64,000 nt of DNA from Taxillus chinensis. Its lineage: Eukaryota; Streptophyta; Magnoliopsida; Santalales; Loranthaceae. Each line of letters begins with the position of its first letter. Within the stretch, counting starts at the first letter, position 1. Positions 48,555-62,317 of the stretch are shown in pieces. The stretch covers positions 12,994,498 to 13,058,497 of the forward strand of contig CM042092.1 of the NCBI GenBank assembly GCA_023512835.1, written 5' to 3'. The translations under genes were made by a program, and so were the position numbers. The notes under the pieces are model-generated. The model did no database searches, was not told the origin of the DNA, and saw nothing but the letters and a program-made list of their open reading frames with translations.

Positions 48555-51500
48555 ATGGCGATAGCTGTGACTCTGCCATGGCAAGCCAACCTCAACCCCA
48601 ACCCCAACCCCAACCCGTCCCTCAAATTTTCACGCCATACAAACATTCTTCCGCGCCGCCTAGCCTTCCCGCGCCGCCAGTTGACTGCCCAGGCCTTCCA
48701 GAGAAGCGACTTCGACGGCTTCACGCAGCGGGTGGCCTCCGGCGAGGAGCTGAGGCGCGCGTGGAGGAGAGCCAACGATGGCATCGAGCTTCTCCGATTC
48801 GAGGCCAAGAAGGCCGCCGAGCGCATCGACCGCCGCTACGCCGTCTCTCGCCGCCTCTCCTCACTCAGCCGCGCCGCCGGCGACTACGCCCGCGACATGG
48901 ACCGCGAGTTCGAGATTGGACGACGTTTCAGGAATTTGAGCCTAGATGTTAGCAGGAATTGGCCCACGGTTTGTGCTGTTTCCGGATCTGGTTCTTGCCC
49001 CTAATTTTTCGTTTTTTTTTTTCCATGCCAAAATTTGGGAATTTAATCATTATATGATTTTTATATTCGCTGTTTGGTTGCTGAAGAAATGATGGAAACC
49101 CTGAAATGAAAAAGAAAAAAGAAGGATTTTAGTTACTTTTGTTTGCTTCTGATGAGCTAAGGGTAATCCTATTCACCCACACGGCTTCATACTTAAGCCA
49201 ATGCGACAAGTTTAATCTTGAAGTTCAACCAATAGGAATTTAATATCATTAAAATTCCCCTGACTTTGGTCTGAAACTGTGTTGCTGATTAGGAGAGAGA
49301 GAGAGAGAGAGAGAGATGCTTTGTTAGGGACATAAGATTGATTCGGAGCGGGCATTCATTTGGTGTGCTTTCTCTACTTGTTCATGATGAATAGGTACGA
49401 TCCCAAGTTTAAATTAACAGCCGTCATGTTTCAAGAGCAAGAAGTAAAGTTTTTATTTACTTGCGGCTCTCATTTGCAAGCCATTAATACATGTTTATTA
49501 TGAAAGTGATGTGAAGAAAATCTTTGGCTATTGTTTCTGTATATACCAGCCCTGTTGTACCAATTCCCCATGTGATCCATGTGCTCATTTGATTTGGTTA
49601 GACAGTGCTCGATGAAGTGAAGGATCAAGGTTCTTAGGTATTTAAACTTTAGTATCAACAATTTTAGGCCAATTTTATGGATCCTTAGATGTGTTTCAAT
49701 TTTCATCAAACGATGAAGGGATTATATCCATTTTTCTACCTGCTAAATGGTCTTATTAGCTATTACTTTAATTTTTCATATATAGTGCTTGGTACTTTAC
49801 TTTGTTATTTAATGTATACTCTTTGTCGTGTACTTTTATTAGATTTATATTCATTCAATTAGTTTATGCTATGGTCTCTTTGTTGTTACTTGTCACTTTA
49901 TCGCTATGACATTCAGGCTGCCCACCGCATTCTCACTGTGGCACTTTGACAACTATGTTGGGGAGTGTTGTTTGACATTAGAGCATCAGTCTTTAAAGCT
50001 CCATGTAGTCAATCAACAATGCTGCAACATTGCGTGCTGGGCTGCACTGTCATTTTTAATTCTTACCCTAGCTGCCTTGGTGCTATTTGAGGAAGGTTTT
50101 GCCCATAGTTCAGATCTATGCGAGAAACATCTTCCTTTCCAATTCCTCTCTTTTTGGGATGAAAATGTATTTTCACGGATGCCTTGAAGTTATAAGGCTC
50201 GCCCAAATACAGTGTCTTAGGAAATATTTTGTTTGATTCTGATTACTTCTTTCCAGGGTTCCCGTGGACTTGATTTATAAACTTACCCTAAAGTCTTAGA
50301 TTGATTGTTAGTAAATAATATTTCTAGGATTGTAGATCTCATTTCCATTAAGCACAAGGCTACTGGGGAACCAGGAGTTATACTACTTGACTGTGCTGAT
50401 TTTGTACAGTTCCAGAGTACCTCCTGTCCTATGATAGCCGTTTTGATTTAAAGAGGGTTGCTTTTAGCTTCACATTTTGTGATTTTGATTGCATTATTGA
50501 AATCCTCTTATCACAAAAATTTCTTCTTATGGATGGGAAAAAAACTATTATTCGGAAGCTAATGAGTGAGCTGTTGACATTTAAAGTCACAAATTACAAA
50601 TCATAAATCTGTTTGATACAATAACTTATATTATTTAAATGGATATTTAGATTTGATCTCGATATAGTAGTCACTGAATTCAACATGATCAAAATTGTTT
50701 TCTTGTTCTTACAGTACAGGAAGCAGCTCACTGATTTTTTCAATACACCACTGGGAAGAAGTTTTGCTGTGAGTACTGGTCAAATTTATGTTACATTTTG
50801 TGTTTTGTTAGTTTTCAAAGAAAGGTTGTTCTTTGTTGTTTTTTTACCTTATGTATAGCACCCATTACTTTAATAATCCAATTGTAGGTTGCTTGTATGT
50901 TGATGTCATGTGAATACAAACAACTCAGCATGTTGCATGAGCAATAGAGATTATTGGAAGCGACATAAAGATTATATCATATAGAATCTGCAAGAAATTA
51001 TCATAATTTAAGTGGGAAATTAAATCTTTTAAGTTTGACAATATTAGAAGCTCATAAGTCAAGCCATTCAATATCAATGATTAATGAAACATCATTGTTG
51101 TAGTATACCTTGTTAGATGGGTCCTTGGGGTGCCAAACAAGTGCTTACCACTCAATGTCTGAAGCTTGACCTTTTCCATTTATGATGGAGGACACACTTA
51201 AATACATCGATTAAAATTTTCAAGACAATTTAGAATGAAAAGAGCTAGTGCTAAGATGGATTATTGAACAGTTAACTTTCCCTCTCGGCTTTGTAATCTA
51301 TTATTACATTGCATTTCTATTGTATTTATTGGTTCAGGAATTTTTTTTTGCAGACAATCTTCTTTCTCTGGTTTGCGTTGTCTGGATGGATGTTCCGGTG
51401 CTTGATATTTGGTACATGGATACTGCCTTTTGCTGGTCCTCTACTCATTGGGGCTGTTGCCAACAATTTGGTCATTAAGGTATATCTCAATGCTTTTTTG

Positions 51501-53635
51501 CATTTTTTTATAATTTTAATTGACTATAGATGGATTGTCTTTTTTTCAATAATATATTGTGGAATCGGTTAATAGGATATGTGACTTATAGCATTGATAT
51601 ATTTTGCTTAGTTAGTGTCCATACTTGCTCTGATAAACTTAGATCAATGAGATTTCTCATCCCTGAATAAAGAAAAGGAAAAAGGAAAAGAACTCATATG
51701 CGCATCTTGGTTTCTAGCTCTCTCTACAATGGTGTTGTTGCTATTATTCTAACATAAAGCTTTAAGTGCATTTTTGGTACTTGGGAATGGAATGAGTCAT
51801 TCCTTTTTTTTTTCTTTCTCTTTTTCAATTACACAATGCGGTGGTGGCCTTCGTCTTCGACCCCTCTCTTCATCCAAATTTCGCCCCATTTGTGCCCAAA
51901 TTCGAAAGGACATCATCACCAAAATTGAACATGGAAATCAAATCTCCCTCCAATCAAATTTTGCTCAGCTACTTCAATGTGGCTTCGGATTCAAATTTCC
52001 CTGAACCCTAACAGCTCCAACAGGCAGTCAGGGTTGAAGCAGTTTCGGAGGAATCCAAGGTGTGAGACGCTTGGGTTTCAGTGGAGCACTGTTGTGGGAC
52101 CTCTGATTTGATTGGACTGCCACTTTGTGCTCTGGAATTCTAGGGTTCTGATGGCTGCGGGGAAGAGAGTAGTGAGGAGGTAGGAGGAGATGAGGAAGGC
52201 GTCGGAAATGTAGATGGTTAGGGTTTAGTTTTTTAATAAATTTTAAAAGTTACGAGGATATTTTTATAATTTCATTAATTAATTATTCTTGTATATCATA
52301 TGCACGAAAAGTAATAAAAAAGTTCATTCCGATTCTTATATTAATCTCATTTTCATGTTAATCTTATTCCTCCCAATATAATATAAGTGTGTCAAACTAT
52401 TATTGGATGACAATATCCTGGCTTTTGGTCTCAATCATTTAGTTTGCCTCAACTAGCTGACAAGCTCTTCTGTCTTTAATTTTTGAATTGGGATCCTAGT
52501 TGTCTCTATGCCCATGAGACCACTATCCACTTCCCCTTCAGCCACAAATAGTATCATTACCACTTCAAACAATTTTTCATGCAGCCCATGTCAAGGAGCA
52601 GCAGACCTTTAGGCCTTCCTCCCAACTAGTTCAGAATGGAACTCATGGAAGTTTTGAGATAGATTGTTTGAATTGCTGGACAGCCACGAGGGGTTTGCAA
52701 TCTTTTTTTTTTTAATCACGAAAAGAAAATGTAATGAAACAGTCACTGAGGAGGTTACGAGGATTACAAAAGCTGACATAAGCTTTAGGAAGTCAAGGCC
52801 ATCATCTAGGCAAGGAATTTTACAACACAGCTATATTAGATAATAAAGCCCCCTCTTAACACATTGAACCCCACCTCAACACCTACACACCTCTCCAATT
52901 GTGTTCCCGCAAAAACGCCCAAACATCTCTTATTTATTTATACTTTTCTTCATTTGCAAGTTCCCAAGCGCATCTAATTTTGTTATTTAACTTAAGTTTT
53001 ATGTATAAGCTTCTAAATTTGTCCCACTGACTTTTAGATTATGTGGTCATAAAAATATAAAAATGTTTAAGAATTATAATCCATGCATTGCATTCGGAAT
53101 TTTGAGAACAGAAATTTGGGAAGAAAAATGAAGAATATGTACAACATATCTGAAAGGACTGCCAATAAATTAAAAACCTTTGAAAGCTGAGTTTATTTTC
53201 TTTTTTGATTTTCCATATTTTTAGATGAAGTATGGCCTCCAACAGAACACAATTATGTGGTGCATTTTTTTCCCGTTTGTCATATATATATATGCAAAAA
53301 ATGAACTGTTTATGTCGGAACGATATGTTATTTGACATAATGTTGAATAGGGATTCTATAAGGAATGACAGCTGAAATCAAAGACTGAAGAAAGCTACTA
53401 TTGAAGCTTGTAAGATTGACAAAACTGACTACTAATGTTCTGAGTTGTAACTCAATTTGGACAGGGGACATGCCCAGCTTGCAAGAGGCAGTTTGTGGGC
53501 TACAAGACTCAAATTATTCAGTGCACAGGCTGTGGTAACGTTGTTTGGCAACCCAAAGGTGACATCTTCTCAAGGAGGAATACTCCCTCGGGCTCTGAAC
53601 CAGACATTATTGATGTCGAGTTCGAAGAAAAATGA
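48555..53635 (+). CDS. Plastid-type membrane protein with C-terminal zinc ribbon
   Basis: Four exons join to 254 residues: 48555-48968, 50715-50768, 51354-51479 and 53465-53635. The N terminus is basic and Ser/Asn/Pro-rich, fitting a transit peptide. A helical, Arg- and Glu-rich region follows (residues about 60-138). Exon 3 encodes one or two hydrophobic segments (FFLWFALSGWMFRC and LPFAGPLLIGAVANNL). The last exon carries two CxxC pairs, CPAC (Cys201, Cys204) and CTGC (Cys218, Cys221), as in a zinc ribbon, and ends in an acidic DIIDVEFEEK. The ATG at 48,555 is chosen for its better context; an in-frame ATG lies 63 bases upstream. Proteins of this plan occur across plants as uncharacterised chloroplast proteins; I know no function. 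Intron 3 is about 2 kb long. Confidence 0.85.
51776..52376. mobile_element. Possible transposon-like insertion in intron 3
   Basis: The segment starts TTGGGAATGGAATGAG and ends, read from the other strand, TTGGGAGGAATAAGAT, an imperfect inverted repeat. Between them lies a GC-richer, exon-like patch (about 51,835-52,170) that does not belong to the host gene. No target duplication was found, so the class is open. Confidence 0.35.
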
Positions 53636-54748
53636 AGAGGCACGCACTGCATACAACTCCACCTTTCTGTTTCAGCAGTCATTCCTTATACAATCACTGG
53701 GGCTGTTGTTGATCACACTCTACTCCTTCCCATATGGCACGCCTCGCCTCTTAGGCTCTTAGCGTTCCTCTGTAATATAAGCTTCATATGTAACACCGAT
53801 ATTGAGATAACACAATGATGATGTTTTTGGAATTTATTTTGTTTTTGTATGTTTTTCCCCCACTTTCGCTGTACATTGACTGTTCATCTTTCGAATTGGA
53901 AATTACTTAAGAAAATTAATTATTGTAAAATATTGTTTGTCACACTGCATGTGTTGGGTCAATGAGATTAGACATTTTTCTATTTCTTTCATTGTCTGGT
54001 TGGCCAAATAGCTTAATAATGTTTCGTTGACGTTAAGCTTTTGTTGGGCAGCCCTGATTGATAGGCAGTGTTAATTGGTTTGACGGGGAGTTGGACAGGA
54101 AAGTACAACTATTGGCCAATACAAAATTGAATGATAATGTTTTACCCAACCGCATTTGACATTGACATACAAGAGCTAATGATAATGAACTAATTTGTAT
54201 TTGCAAAACACAAAAAATATAAAAATGGGTAGTAATCAATAGAGTTTGACAGTCTATCTAGATTAGATGCTTTGCTACGTAACTACGCTTTTGAGGGTTG
54301 GAAGATAACCTTACAATTACTGACGAGTTACCATACAAGGCTAAGGTAGTTCCTGACTTCCAGTGAGTGAATAGGCAATTCCAACAACATCGTGACTCTT
54401 TTAAGCAGATCACCCAACGACAGTAACTTACGACACCACTACAAAGATAGAAATCCATTGAAGTACTCCAAAGCGTACATACATTTATTAAAAATAACAT
54501 TAGACACAGCATGGCCCACGTCATCAGCCTCCGTACGTGCCTCCCATACATGTTTTACAGCAACCAACCCAGCAGTTACCACGTGCAAGGGTGTTTGGCT
54601 CCGGTTATATATATTTATATTATAGGTTTGTCCAAACAGCTTATTATAATATATAATAATAATAATAATAATAATGCCCTCAACTCAATACTTAGTTGAT
54701 GAGAGACAACGTGCGTGCATTTATTAGTAAAATGACTCACTTCCAAGC
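53636..54748. other. Convergent 3' flanks of two genes
   Basis: The plus-strand zinc-ribbon gene and the minus-strand LEA gene face each other across this stretch. It probably holds both 3' UTRs. Open frames of up to 97 codons on the minus strand show no motif. An (AAT)n run lies at 54,654-54,675. Confidence 0.55.
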
Positions 54749-56217
54749 CTATTCTGGCAGAGGTTTCTCCAAGTTCTCGAGGTGGCGAAACCTGGCCTTG
54801 AGCTCCAGTGCAGAGCCGTCTCCCTCGCCGCCGTTCCACGCCTGCGAACCACCGCCACTGGTGCCGTCTGTCGCAGGTCCGAACACCCCAGTATGTGGGT
54901 GCGGGGCCCAGTACTTTTGGGACTGAGGAATCACATGGTCAGGGACCACTGCGGGGCAGACCTGATCGTCCAGGTTCTTGTCGTAGGCCGAAGCGTGGAT
55001 GTCCCTCCTGCGCACCAACCCATCAAAAGTTGTTTCACTGTCAGTCAATTGGTATCACCAGTCAGTCACCACACACACTCATCTCGGCGGTTCATAAAAT
55101 TTTTAGCCGATGCCCCATAATACCTTTTCATCTGCTAATTAACGCTTCAAGTACAGAAACAATATATGAGTCTTAACCAATAACCATGCAAGTTGGATCA
55201 TTCACACCGGTGAAACGCGGCTCTCATGTGATTGGCATATCCAATTTGGGTCGGTTAAGGGTCCGCGTCCCACCTCAAACTATGTCCCAACATTTTTTTT
55301 GTTTTTGTTTGTTTTTTTTTCCTCGGACGGTTGCTACCAAGACCAAGAAATGGTGACATGTTTTACATGCTTCATCATAGTTACGATTTTGAGATCACAT
55401 TAACCGCCACCCACCACAAATGAAGTTGAGGACAGGTGTAATATATAATCATAATAAATGTGTGTCAGCTACTGGGCTATCGCATCAGCCCCACCAAAGC
55501 CACCCATCAATGTCGTTTCTTGGTTTACATTTAGGCCCACCAATCCATATTATTGTTTAGATTTTTTTGGAGTGGCTACCTAGCAGGGACTAGGACTTCT
55601 CTCTGGAAAGGAAAACTATATTTAATAATATGGGTGTGTTTATTATTGGTACTTTTTTTTTTATATTAAGAGTTAATGAAAATAAGATTTAAAATAAATT
55701 AGTTTTTTTTTGTGTTGATGATAACAAGATGAATCAGATGTATGATCATTAATAATAATTAACTATTTTATCAACGGATAATTTTAACAGATAAAATCAT
55801 TAATTTACTGCCATGAATTATTTCAAACCCACACCCTGTGCAACCGAAACAATGGGGTCATAAAAACAAAATTACTAGGAAAACTAATACGAACTCCGAT
55901 CTCCAGGAAAACTTTTAAAAAAAGTGTTTATAGCAAACCTACATAATAGCAGGAAAAATGGGGTTAAAATTAAAAAAAAAAAACAGTACTTGCACTTTGA
56001 AAATCAGATCCGACAGTCTTCGGTTAGTGTTTTACTTTTTCTTAGTTTTCTCGGATGGACTAGTAATAAATTTCCACGACACATTGTTTGGCGGCTGGGA
56101 AAACGCAGGCAACGCTGAGAAATTTTTTGTTCAACAACAGACAAAGGACAAACACACACACACACACACACTCTCTCTCTCAATCTCTCTCTCTCTCTCC
56201 CCTCCCTCCGTCTGGCG

Positions 56218-56252
<35 letters not shown>

Positions 56253-56625
56253 CATATAGACATATATAACGAGTAAAAGTAAACTGTTTACTTTGATTTT
56301 AATTTTTAGTACGAGGAAAATGTCAGAATAGCGTAATTAAAGGGCTCGAAGTTGCTTCAATTGCAGGCGATTTTCATAGCCAATTCACAGAGCAAGAGAA
56401 ATTTAAATAGTATGATAGAGATTAAAAAAAAATCTAAAATCGCCATCGTCATCAGTAGATCAAACCAGAAACCTGAAGAATATATATATGTATGTTTACC
56501 ACTTACCAGGCAGCAGCAGGGGAAGGGTAGTGGAGGTGAGTCGGAGCGGGCGAGTTAGGGCGAGTGTGAGTGACGAGTCGTTTCCCCAAATGAGCCAGTC
56601 GGCGGGTCTGCGAGTTGGCGGCCAT
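54749..56625 (-). CDS. Late embryogenesis abundant protein, At5g17165-like
   Basis: Two minus-strand exons, 56625-56507 and 55007-54749, join in frame to 125 residues. Exon 1 reads MAANSQTRRLAHLGKRLV, the typical start of this LEA group. Exon 2 carries the conserved block HASAYDKNLDDQV, VVPDHVI, then KYWAPHPHTGVFGP, and ends with RHLENLEKPLPE. LEA proteins of this kind accumulate under drought, cold or seed drying and are thought to protect proteins or membranes. The basic, amphipathic N terminus could target mitochondria; this is inference. The intron is about 1.5 kb, AT-rich and contains a microsatellite cluster. The 5' flank also starts with microsatellites. Confidence 0.9.
56151..56255. 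repeat. Compound (AC)n-(CT)n-(AT)n microsatellite in LEA gene intron
   Basis: Consecutive AC, CT and AT runs with short interruptions lie 250 bases inside the intron from the first exon. Confidence 0.92.
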
Positions 56626-56731
56626 GCAATAGGTGTGTCGGTGAGAAATATTGGAGTTGTGTGGGTCTGAGTCTCCGAGGTAGAGATGGGAAGGACAGGG
56701 CTCTTGTTGTTTGGTTGATGTTGTTGGCTTA

Positions 56732-56736
56732 ATGTG

Positions 56737-56774
<38 letters not shown>

Positions 56775-56775
56775 C
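56732..56775. repeat. (TA)n-(TG)n microsatellite upstream of the LEA start codon
   Basis: TA and TG runs lie about 110-150 bases upstream of the minus-strand ATG, probably in the promoter or 5' UTR. Confidence 0.9.
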
Positions 56776-58036
56776 GTGTACAGATATCACAGTATCACAC
56801 TTCTACCTTCCCTAGGACTCGTCCCATACCGTACCTCGCTCAGTACTCATCTGAGAGAAAAAGAAAAAGAAATTAGAATAAAGGAAGGAACAGTTGAGGA
56901 TAAAGGTTACGGAATTTTGTAATGTCAGGTCCACTTTTGTGGTCCGCCAACAAAAGATTAATTATACGTTTAAGAAAAACAAAAAGAAAATCCATTAGCC
57001 CACATACATATTGAAAGCTTTACTCTTGACATCTCACTGTGTGAGAAGATTTCTCAAATAAAATCTCCAAAGTTAATAGGCATCGATTTGGAGAACCAAC
57101 CAAAAGGTTTGGATCATAACCTAGCAAAATTGTATCAAAATCCTTTCATGTGAAGGATTAATTCATATTTATTTGGATGTTAAGAAAATTTATTATTTTT
57201 TTATTAAAATTTTCAAGAGCTGCCCCTAACTTCTAAAAATAAACTATTAGTCTGCGGACTGGATTGGATCGGACCAAAAAATTATTAGTCCATCTTAATC
57301 GTAAGCCTAAACAAATTGATCCGTTTAGATCCGATTTGTACGGATCAAATTTTTAAGAACATGGACAAGTCTATGGCTTGTTATTTTTTAAAAAATAATT
57401 TTTTTAAAATTATTATTTATTCTACTTAATATATTAGTACCTATAACTTAAATATATTATTTTTAAAATTAAAGTATAATATTATATTTTTTATAATTTA
57501 ATATAAAATAAAATTAAAAGTTACAAGAAGATGTGAAAAAAAATAATGATAAAATAATTTTTTATATAATTTAATAATTATATAAATTAAATTTTTTTTT
57601 AATAAATACATATTACTATATAAAAAAATTAAATATAAAATTTTTATTATAACATAAATTTATGATTTTTTTTTTAATTTCTTTAAATAAAAAAACTTTT
57701 TAAAAAAAAAAAACTATGGTCTAACATACTCAAGCTAACTCTCCTCTAGCAGCAAAGCGCCCGTGACGTGCTAATGCTCCTTACGCAAAGCATGAGTGTT
57801 CTTCTACAAGGCCTGTTTTCCTTCTGCACGCAATTGATTCTGTAGACATGAGTAGTGCCAACTGTCCCACCCGAAACGAATGGGGGAGCACTTTTTATCT
57901 TTGACGGCGAAAATTGCAAACAACCTCCACTCCACACCGATATGATACCATATGTTAAATAATTAGAGGAAAATAAACAAGAGTCTAGCTAGTTTTTTTT
58001 ATTATTGATACTACATCATGTTAAATAATCAAAAGA

Positions 58037-58037
<1 letters not shown>

Positions 58038-58092
<55 letters not shown>
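58038..58092. repeat. (AT)n microsatellite
   Basis: About 27 uninterrupted AT units. Confidence 0.95.
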
Positions 58093-58095
<3 letters not shown>

Positions 58096-58179
58096 AAAAC
58101 AAAATGAAACTAAACAAAGAGGATAAATAAAAACAAACTATCACATATAATCAAAACATAAAAGGGTAGAATTTACTTA

Positions 58180-58840
58180 TTCTTGTACCCCGCTTCTGCC
58201 TAGCCTGGTAATATAATTTTAAAATCGTACCCTGCACCATGTGTAGGTGGGGCAGGGTATCCCATCCTATGGCGGGGTTAGTAGAAAGAGGCTTCATCCA
58301 CCCGCTCCCTGCTACCAACATTTATTGATTTCTATTTTAAGACAGTCTTGCTTTTCGAGAGGCTTTATAAACGGTTGATAGAAGTGATTTGGATCCTATC
58401 GTAAGCAAAATCAATCTATTACCGCCTCCTGTCCTCGCTTAGGCAGTAGATTAAATTTTAAGATTGTATCTCGTTCCATATGTAAGCGGGACGAAATATA
58501 ATATTCTTTAATGTGTCTGCAAATGAGGTTTCATTTGTTCAATTTTGTTATCGCTTTTTATTGTATCTGTCCATATCAATAATTTTGGTTTAAATCAAAT
58601 TAAATAATAGTTAAATAATAATATTTAAAATATTATAAAATTATAAATAAATATTATTAAAATTAGGCAGGGTACTCTGCTATCTATTACCGGTGTCCGT
58701 TCCCACCTGGGGCGAGGTGTCAAATTTAAAAATCACACCCCGCTCTTGCTTGAGTGGGGTGACTCGCCCCGCATAAAGAGAGTGAAGCGGATAGCGGGTG
58801 GGATAGCGAATGCGAGTATCCATTGGCCACCCCTACCTTA
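58180..58840. mobile_element. Possible remnant of a hAT-like nonautonomous element
   Basis: The patch has repeated GGCGGGG/CCCCGC-rich text and ends TATCCATTGGCCACCCCTAC. Read from the other strand this is TAGGGGTGGCCAATGG, like the terminal repeats of many plant hAT-type elements. The left end is degraded and no duplication is visible. Confidence 0.3.
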
Positions 58841-61800
58841 CGCTATATATTATCATCGCATTTTAAAACCCATATAAAAAGCAAAGTAGTTAAAATTATT
58901 TTGCTAGGGCTGCACTCAAATGATTTGGTTTCCCATAAATAAAAAAAAAGAAGAAGTTACTTTTCAGCGTGGTCTATGTTTGATTTATTTTTTTTTCATT
59001 TTTTGAATACGATCGAGTTTGACCCGACTCTTTTTTCATATGCTATAACTCGTCCCGGGAGGGCACACTCAATTTGAATAGTCCATCATAATTCATGAAT
59101 CTTTACCTAATTAATTGCAGGAGTCCAAATGAGATTATGAGAAATGCGACTCTAGTTATTTATTTATTTTTTCATCAAAAGTAAGCTCTAGTAATATAAA
59201 TATGTATGAAGGTCCACGTACTAGTGCAGCGCGCACGCACGCCTCCATGAACGTCGTCAGATGCATAATATGCATTCGTTTGTTCTCAGCTTCCTCCCCG
59301 GTAACCCCCGTTGTGCTTAATTTAATTATATTTAATTTAATGCATCATCAATTAAGAGTAAAAGTTCAGATTATATTTAAATTTTTTATTTTGTTAATAA
59401 TTTATCTAATGCATTAAAGGTAATTTTTAACTAAATATTATTATTACTTTTGCTTTGTTGACGTGTTGAAGATCTCCTACGTACGTACCCATCTTTCTGA
59501 GTAACCTATTGCTATTTTTAGTTACTATTTAATGCGAAGGCTACTCACGGCGACCCAAAAAATATATGTAGTTGTCATTTGGTGGTAATTTTCATTCGTG
59601 GTGACTGGTGGCAGTGGCACGCACGACACGAGAGACCATGAGGCTGTGCAATCAGTCATGCAGAATGCCCCAGCGGGTTTTGGCCTCGATGGCGTGGAAG
59701 GCAGGCAGATGACTCGACTCATCAATCACATCAGATGCACAATATATATATAGTTCCCCTGAAATGAATAAAGGGAGATAAATTAAATTATTGTAAAATA
59801 ATTTAGGTGTCTCGTTTTAAATTATTTTTAAAGATATAATTATCTTTAAAAATTATAAATTAAGATAAATTTTAATTACTCATTTTAAATTTATCAAATT
59901 TATTATTTAAAATAATTTTATTTTTAAAAATAATAACACCTTATCAAACACTTTACTCTAACAATAAGTTGTTGAATATTTATTAAATTATAGTTTTAAA
60001 AGTATTATTTATTTTAAAAATAAACCATTTGATAAATTAAAAATCAAATTAATTACTGTATATGTTTTTTTTAAAAAAACAAAATAACCTTGCTTTTAAA
60101 ATTTTAAAGTTGTATTCATATATTTTTTTTATTTTTTAAATAAGATTAATGTTAATATTTTATAAATTTCAAAAAATATTATATGAAAAAATAACTTTAA
60201 ATAAAAACTCTTAATTTTTTTTACCAAAAAGAATTAAAACCTTTTTTCGTAATTATTTTTTTTAGTTTTACAAACGAATGTTACTTTATAAGCAAAAGTC
60301 TTTTAAAAAAAATATCAAATCGGGTGTAGACATTTTAACGATTTGTTTGTTATACAGATAAACTATAATTTATTTATTGGAAAAAATATAAATATATATT
60401 ATGAGCAAAAGCGACAATAATAAAGGGGCAAGCAACACATCAAATACGCTACTCCCAATCCAAGAGAGACCAACAAAAACACAACGCCTAATAGCCACCT
60501 ATAAAGGTGGGAGAGAACACATACACAGCAAGGGCCACAGATGACAAATCGACAAATCTAAGACACTATACACAAGTCCCTGTCCCATGTAGCCGCATCG
60601 ATACGCGCTACAGCGCAGATTTGGGTATTTCCCGTCACATTTAGTTTTTGTTTTTTCTTGTCATTCCTCTGTAAATGCCCGACGAAGGAAAGTTGGAAGC
60701 CACCGAATATGTAGAGTCCGGGCTTTTTGAAAGGTCTAAGAGCTACAACTCATAAGGATGAATTTCAATTCGTGCGCCACTGAATCACCTTGCGAGAGAA
60801 TAAGAATTTAAATAATTCTTATTGCATGAGCCACTTTGTTTTGTCCTGCCTCATCAGAAAAATATATTTTAGTTTGTGTAACGAATAGACGAATTTTTTC
60901 TTACCATCAAATCATCGACTATAATATATGTTTCGCCTTTAATAATATGTCTGAATTGAATTCCGAACAGACTACATTATTGTTATCTCATAATTGAAAT
61001 TTATAGGAGTGGTGATCGATGATGGAGACAAAGGCTTAAAGCCTTAATACTCTTTTAGGTTCTTTTATTTTCTTATGGTTATATGAAGCTAGTGTTAATG
61101 TATGGGAAAGATATAATAAGTTTCTCCAAATTTACTAACACGCTTCTTCTTAAAGAAAAAAAAGCTTAACCATGAAGGTCATATCTCAACAAGGGATTTA
61201 GTATTGATCATTAAGAATGAAAAATAAAAAAACTCCTAGAAAAAAAAAGTGATTTGTTGAAAGTATTAATAAAATAGACACTTGAAAAATAATTATTCAA
61301 ATAGTAGAGCAGAATTGACAAAAGACTCCAACTTATATACTAACACTATAACTGTCAAAGGAGACAATGAGCTTTACTAACATTAAGAATGATACATGAT
61401 TTGTGAGAGATGTATAGGATAAAGTTAAGAACTTTCTTATGTATTTCTATTATTTTCCTATAATTTGAGGCGAAATTTTAAGGTTTTGATTAAAGTGATT
61501 TTCCACCCAAATCCTTAAAATGCGGATTAGGAATAGAATTTGTACATTAGGTCCTCATATTCGGGATCTACCATATTCTCAAATTAATCCCAAATTATTA
61601 TCTTTCTTGGCCCTGGACAATTTTTAATTAGGAAGAGAGAAAAATTTAATAAAAAAAATTAAAAATGAAAGAGAGAGAATAACATAATAAAATAATTGAG
61701 AATTATTATTTAAAATAATAAAAGGTAAGAATGAGAAATAAAATTTAAGCAATAATCTAATGTAGATTTTTAAATTAGGAATTGAAAATTAAAACTTGAC

Positions 61801-62317
61801 CAAGATGATAATTGAGAGTTAAAACGAATGTGGATGGTAATTTTTAAATTTCATAATAGTAATGACAGTGGTACATATAACACCAGTAATAAGAACATCT
61901 CTCACATTAATTTTTTATTAATAAGAAAATGTTGATTCATTTTATAATTTTGAATTCCAAAATTATTTATTTTTTTATTTTTATTTTTTATTAAAATAAT
62001 AATTTTTAAAAATTTTATTTCATTTATTAACACATAAAAGAATAAACATGAAAAAATAAATAAATAATATTATATAGTATAAAAATAAATAATTGTATAA
62101 AGTAACTATAATATTCTTCGAAACAAAATATGTATCGGAGCATTATTTTGTAAGTTTGGTCCAACTTGGATAATAAAGAGCAATAGTCTAATACCGCGGA
62201 ACATGTGAGTCAAGGTTGCGTTCTGCATTTGTCAGGATCACCGAGCCGCTATATGTGATCAACACTCCATTTTTTTGAGTTTCAATGAACTAAATCTGTG
62301 TGATCTGTTTTCCAGAC

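Larger units (their letters stand above)
56776..62317. other. Long AT-rich intergenic region
   Basis: About 5.5 kb without a convincing gene. It contains an (AT)n run (58,038-58,092), a GC-richer patch near 57,730-57,950 of unknown nature, a possible transposon remnant (58,180-58,840) and another patch near 60,420-60,780. Open frames are under 75 codons and show no motif. Confidence 0.6.

Noticed and set aside
54258..54551. 97-codon minus-strand gene downstream of the LEA gene
   Set aside because: No motif, and it lies where the LEA 3' UTR is expected.
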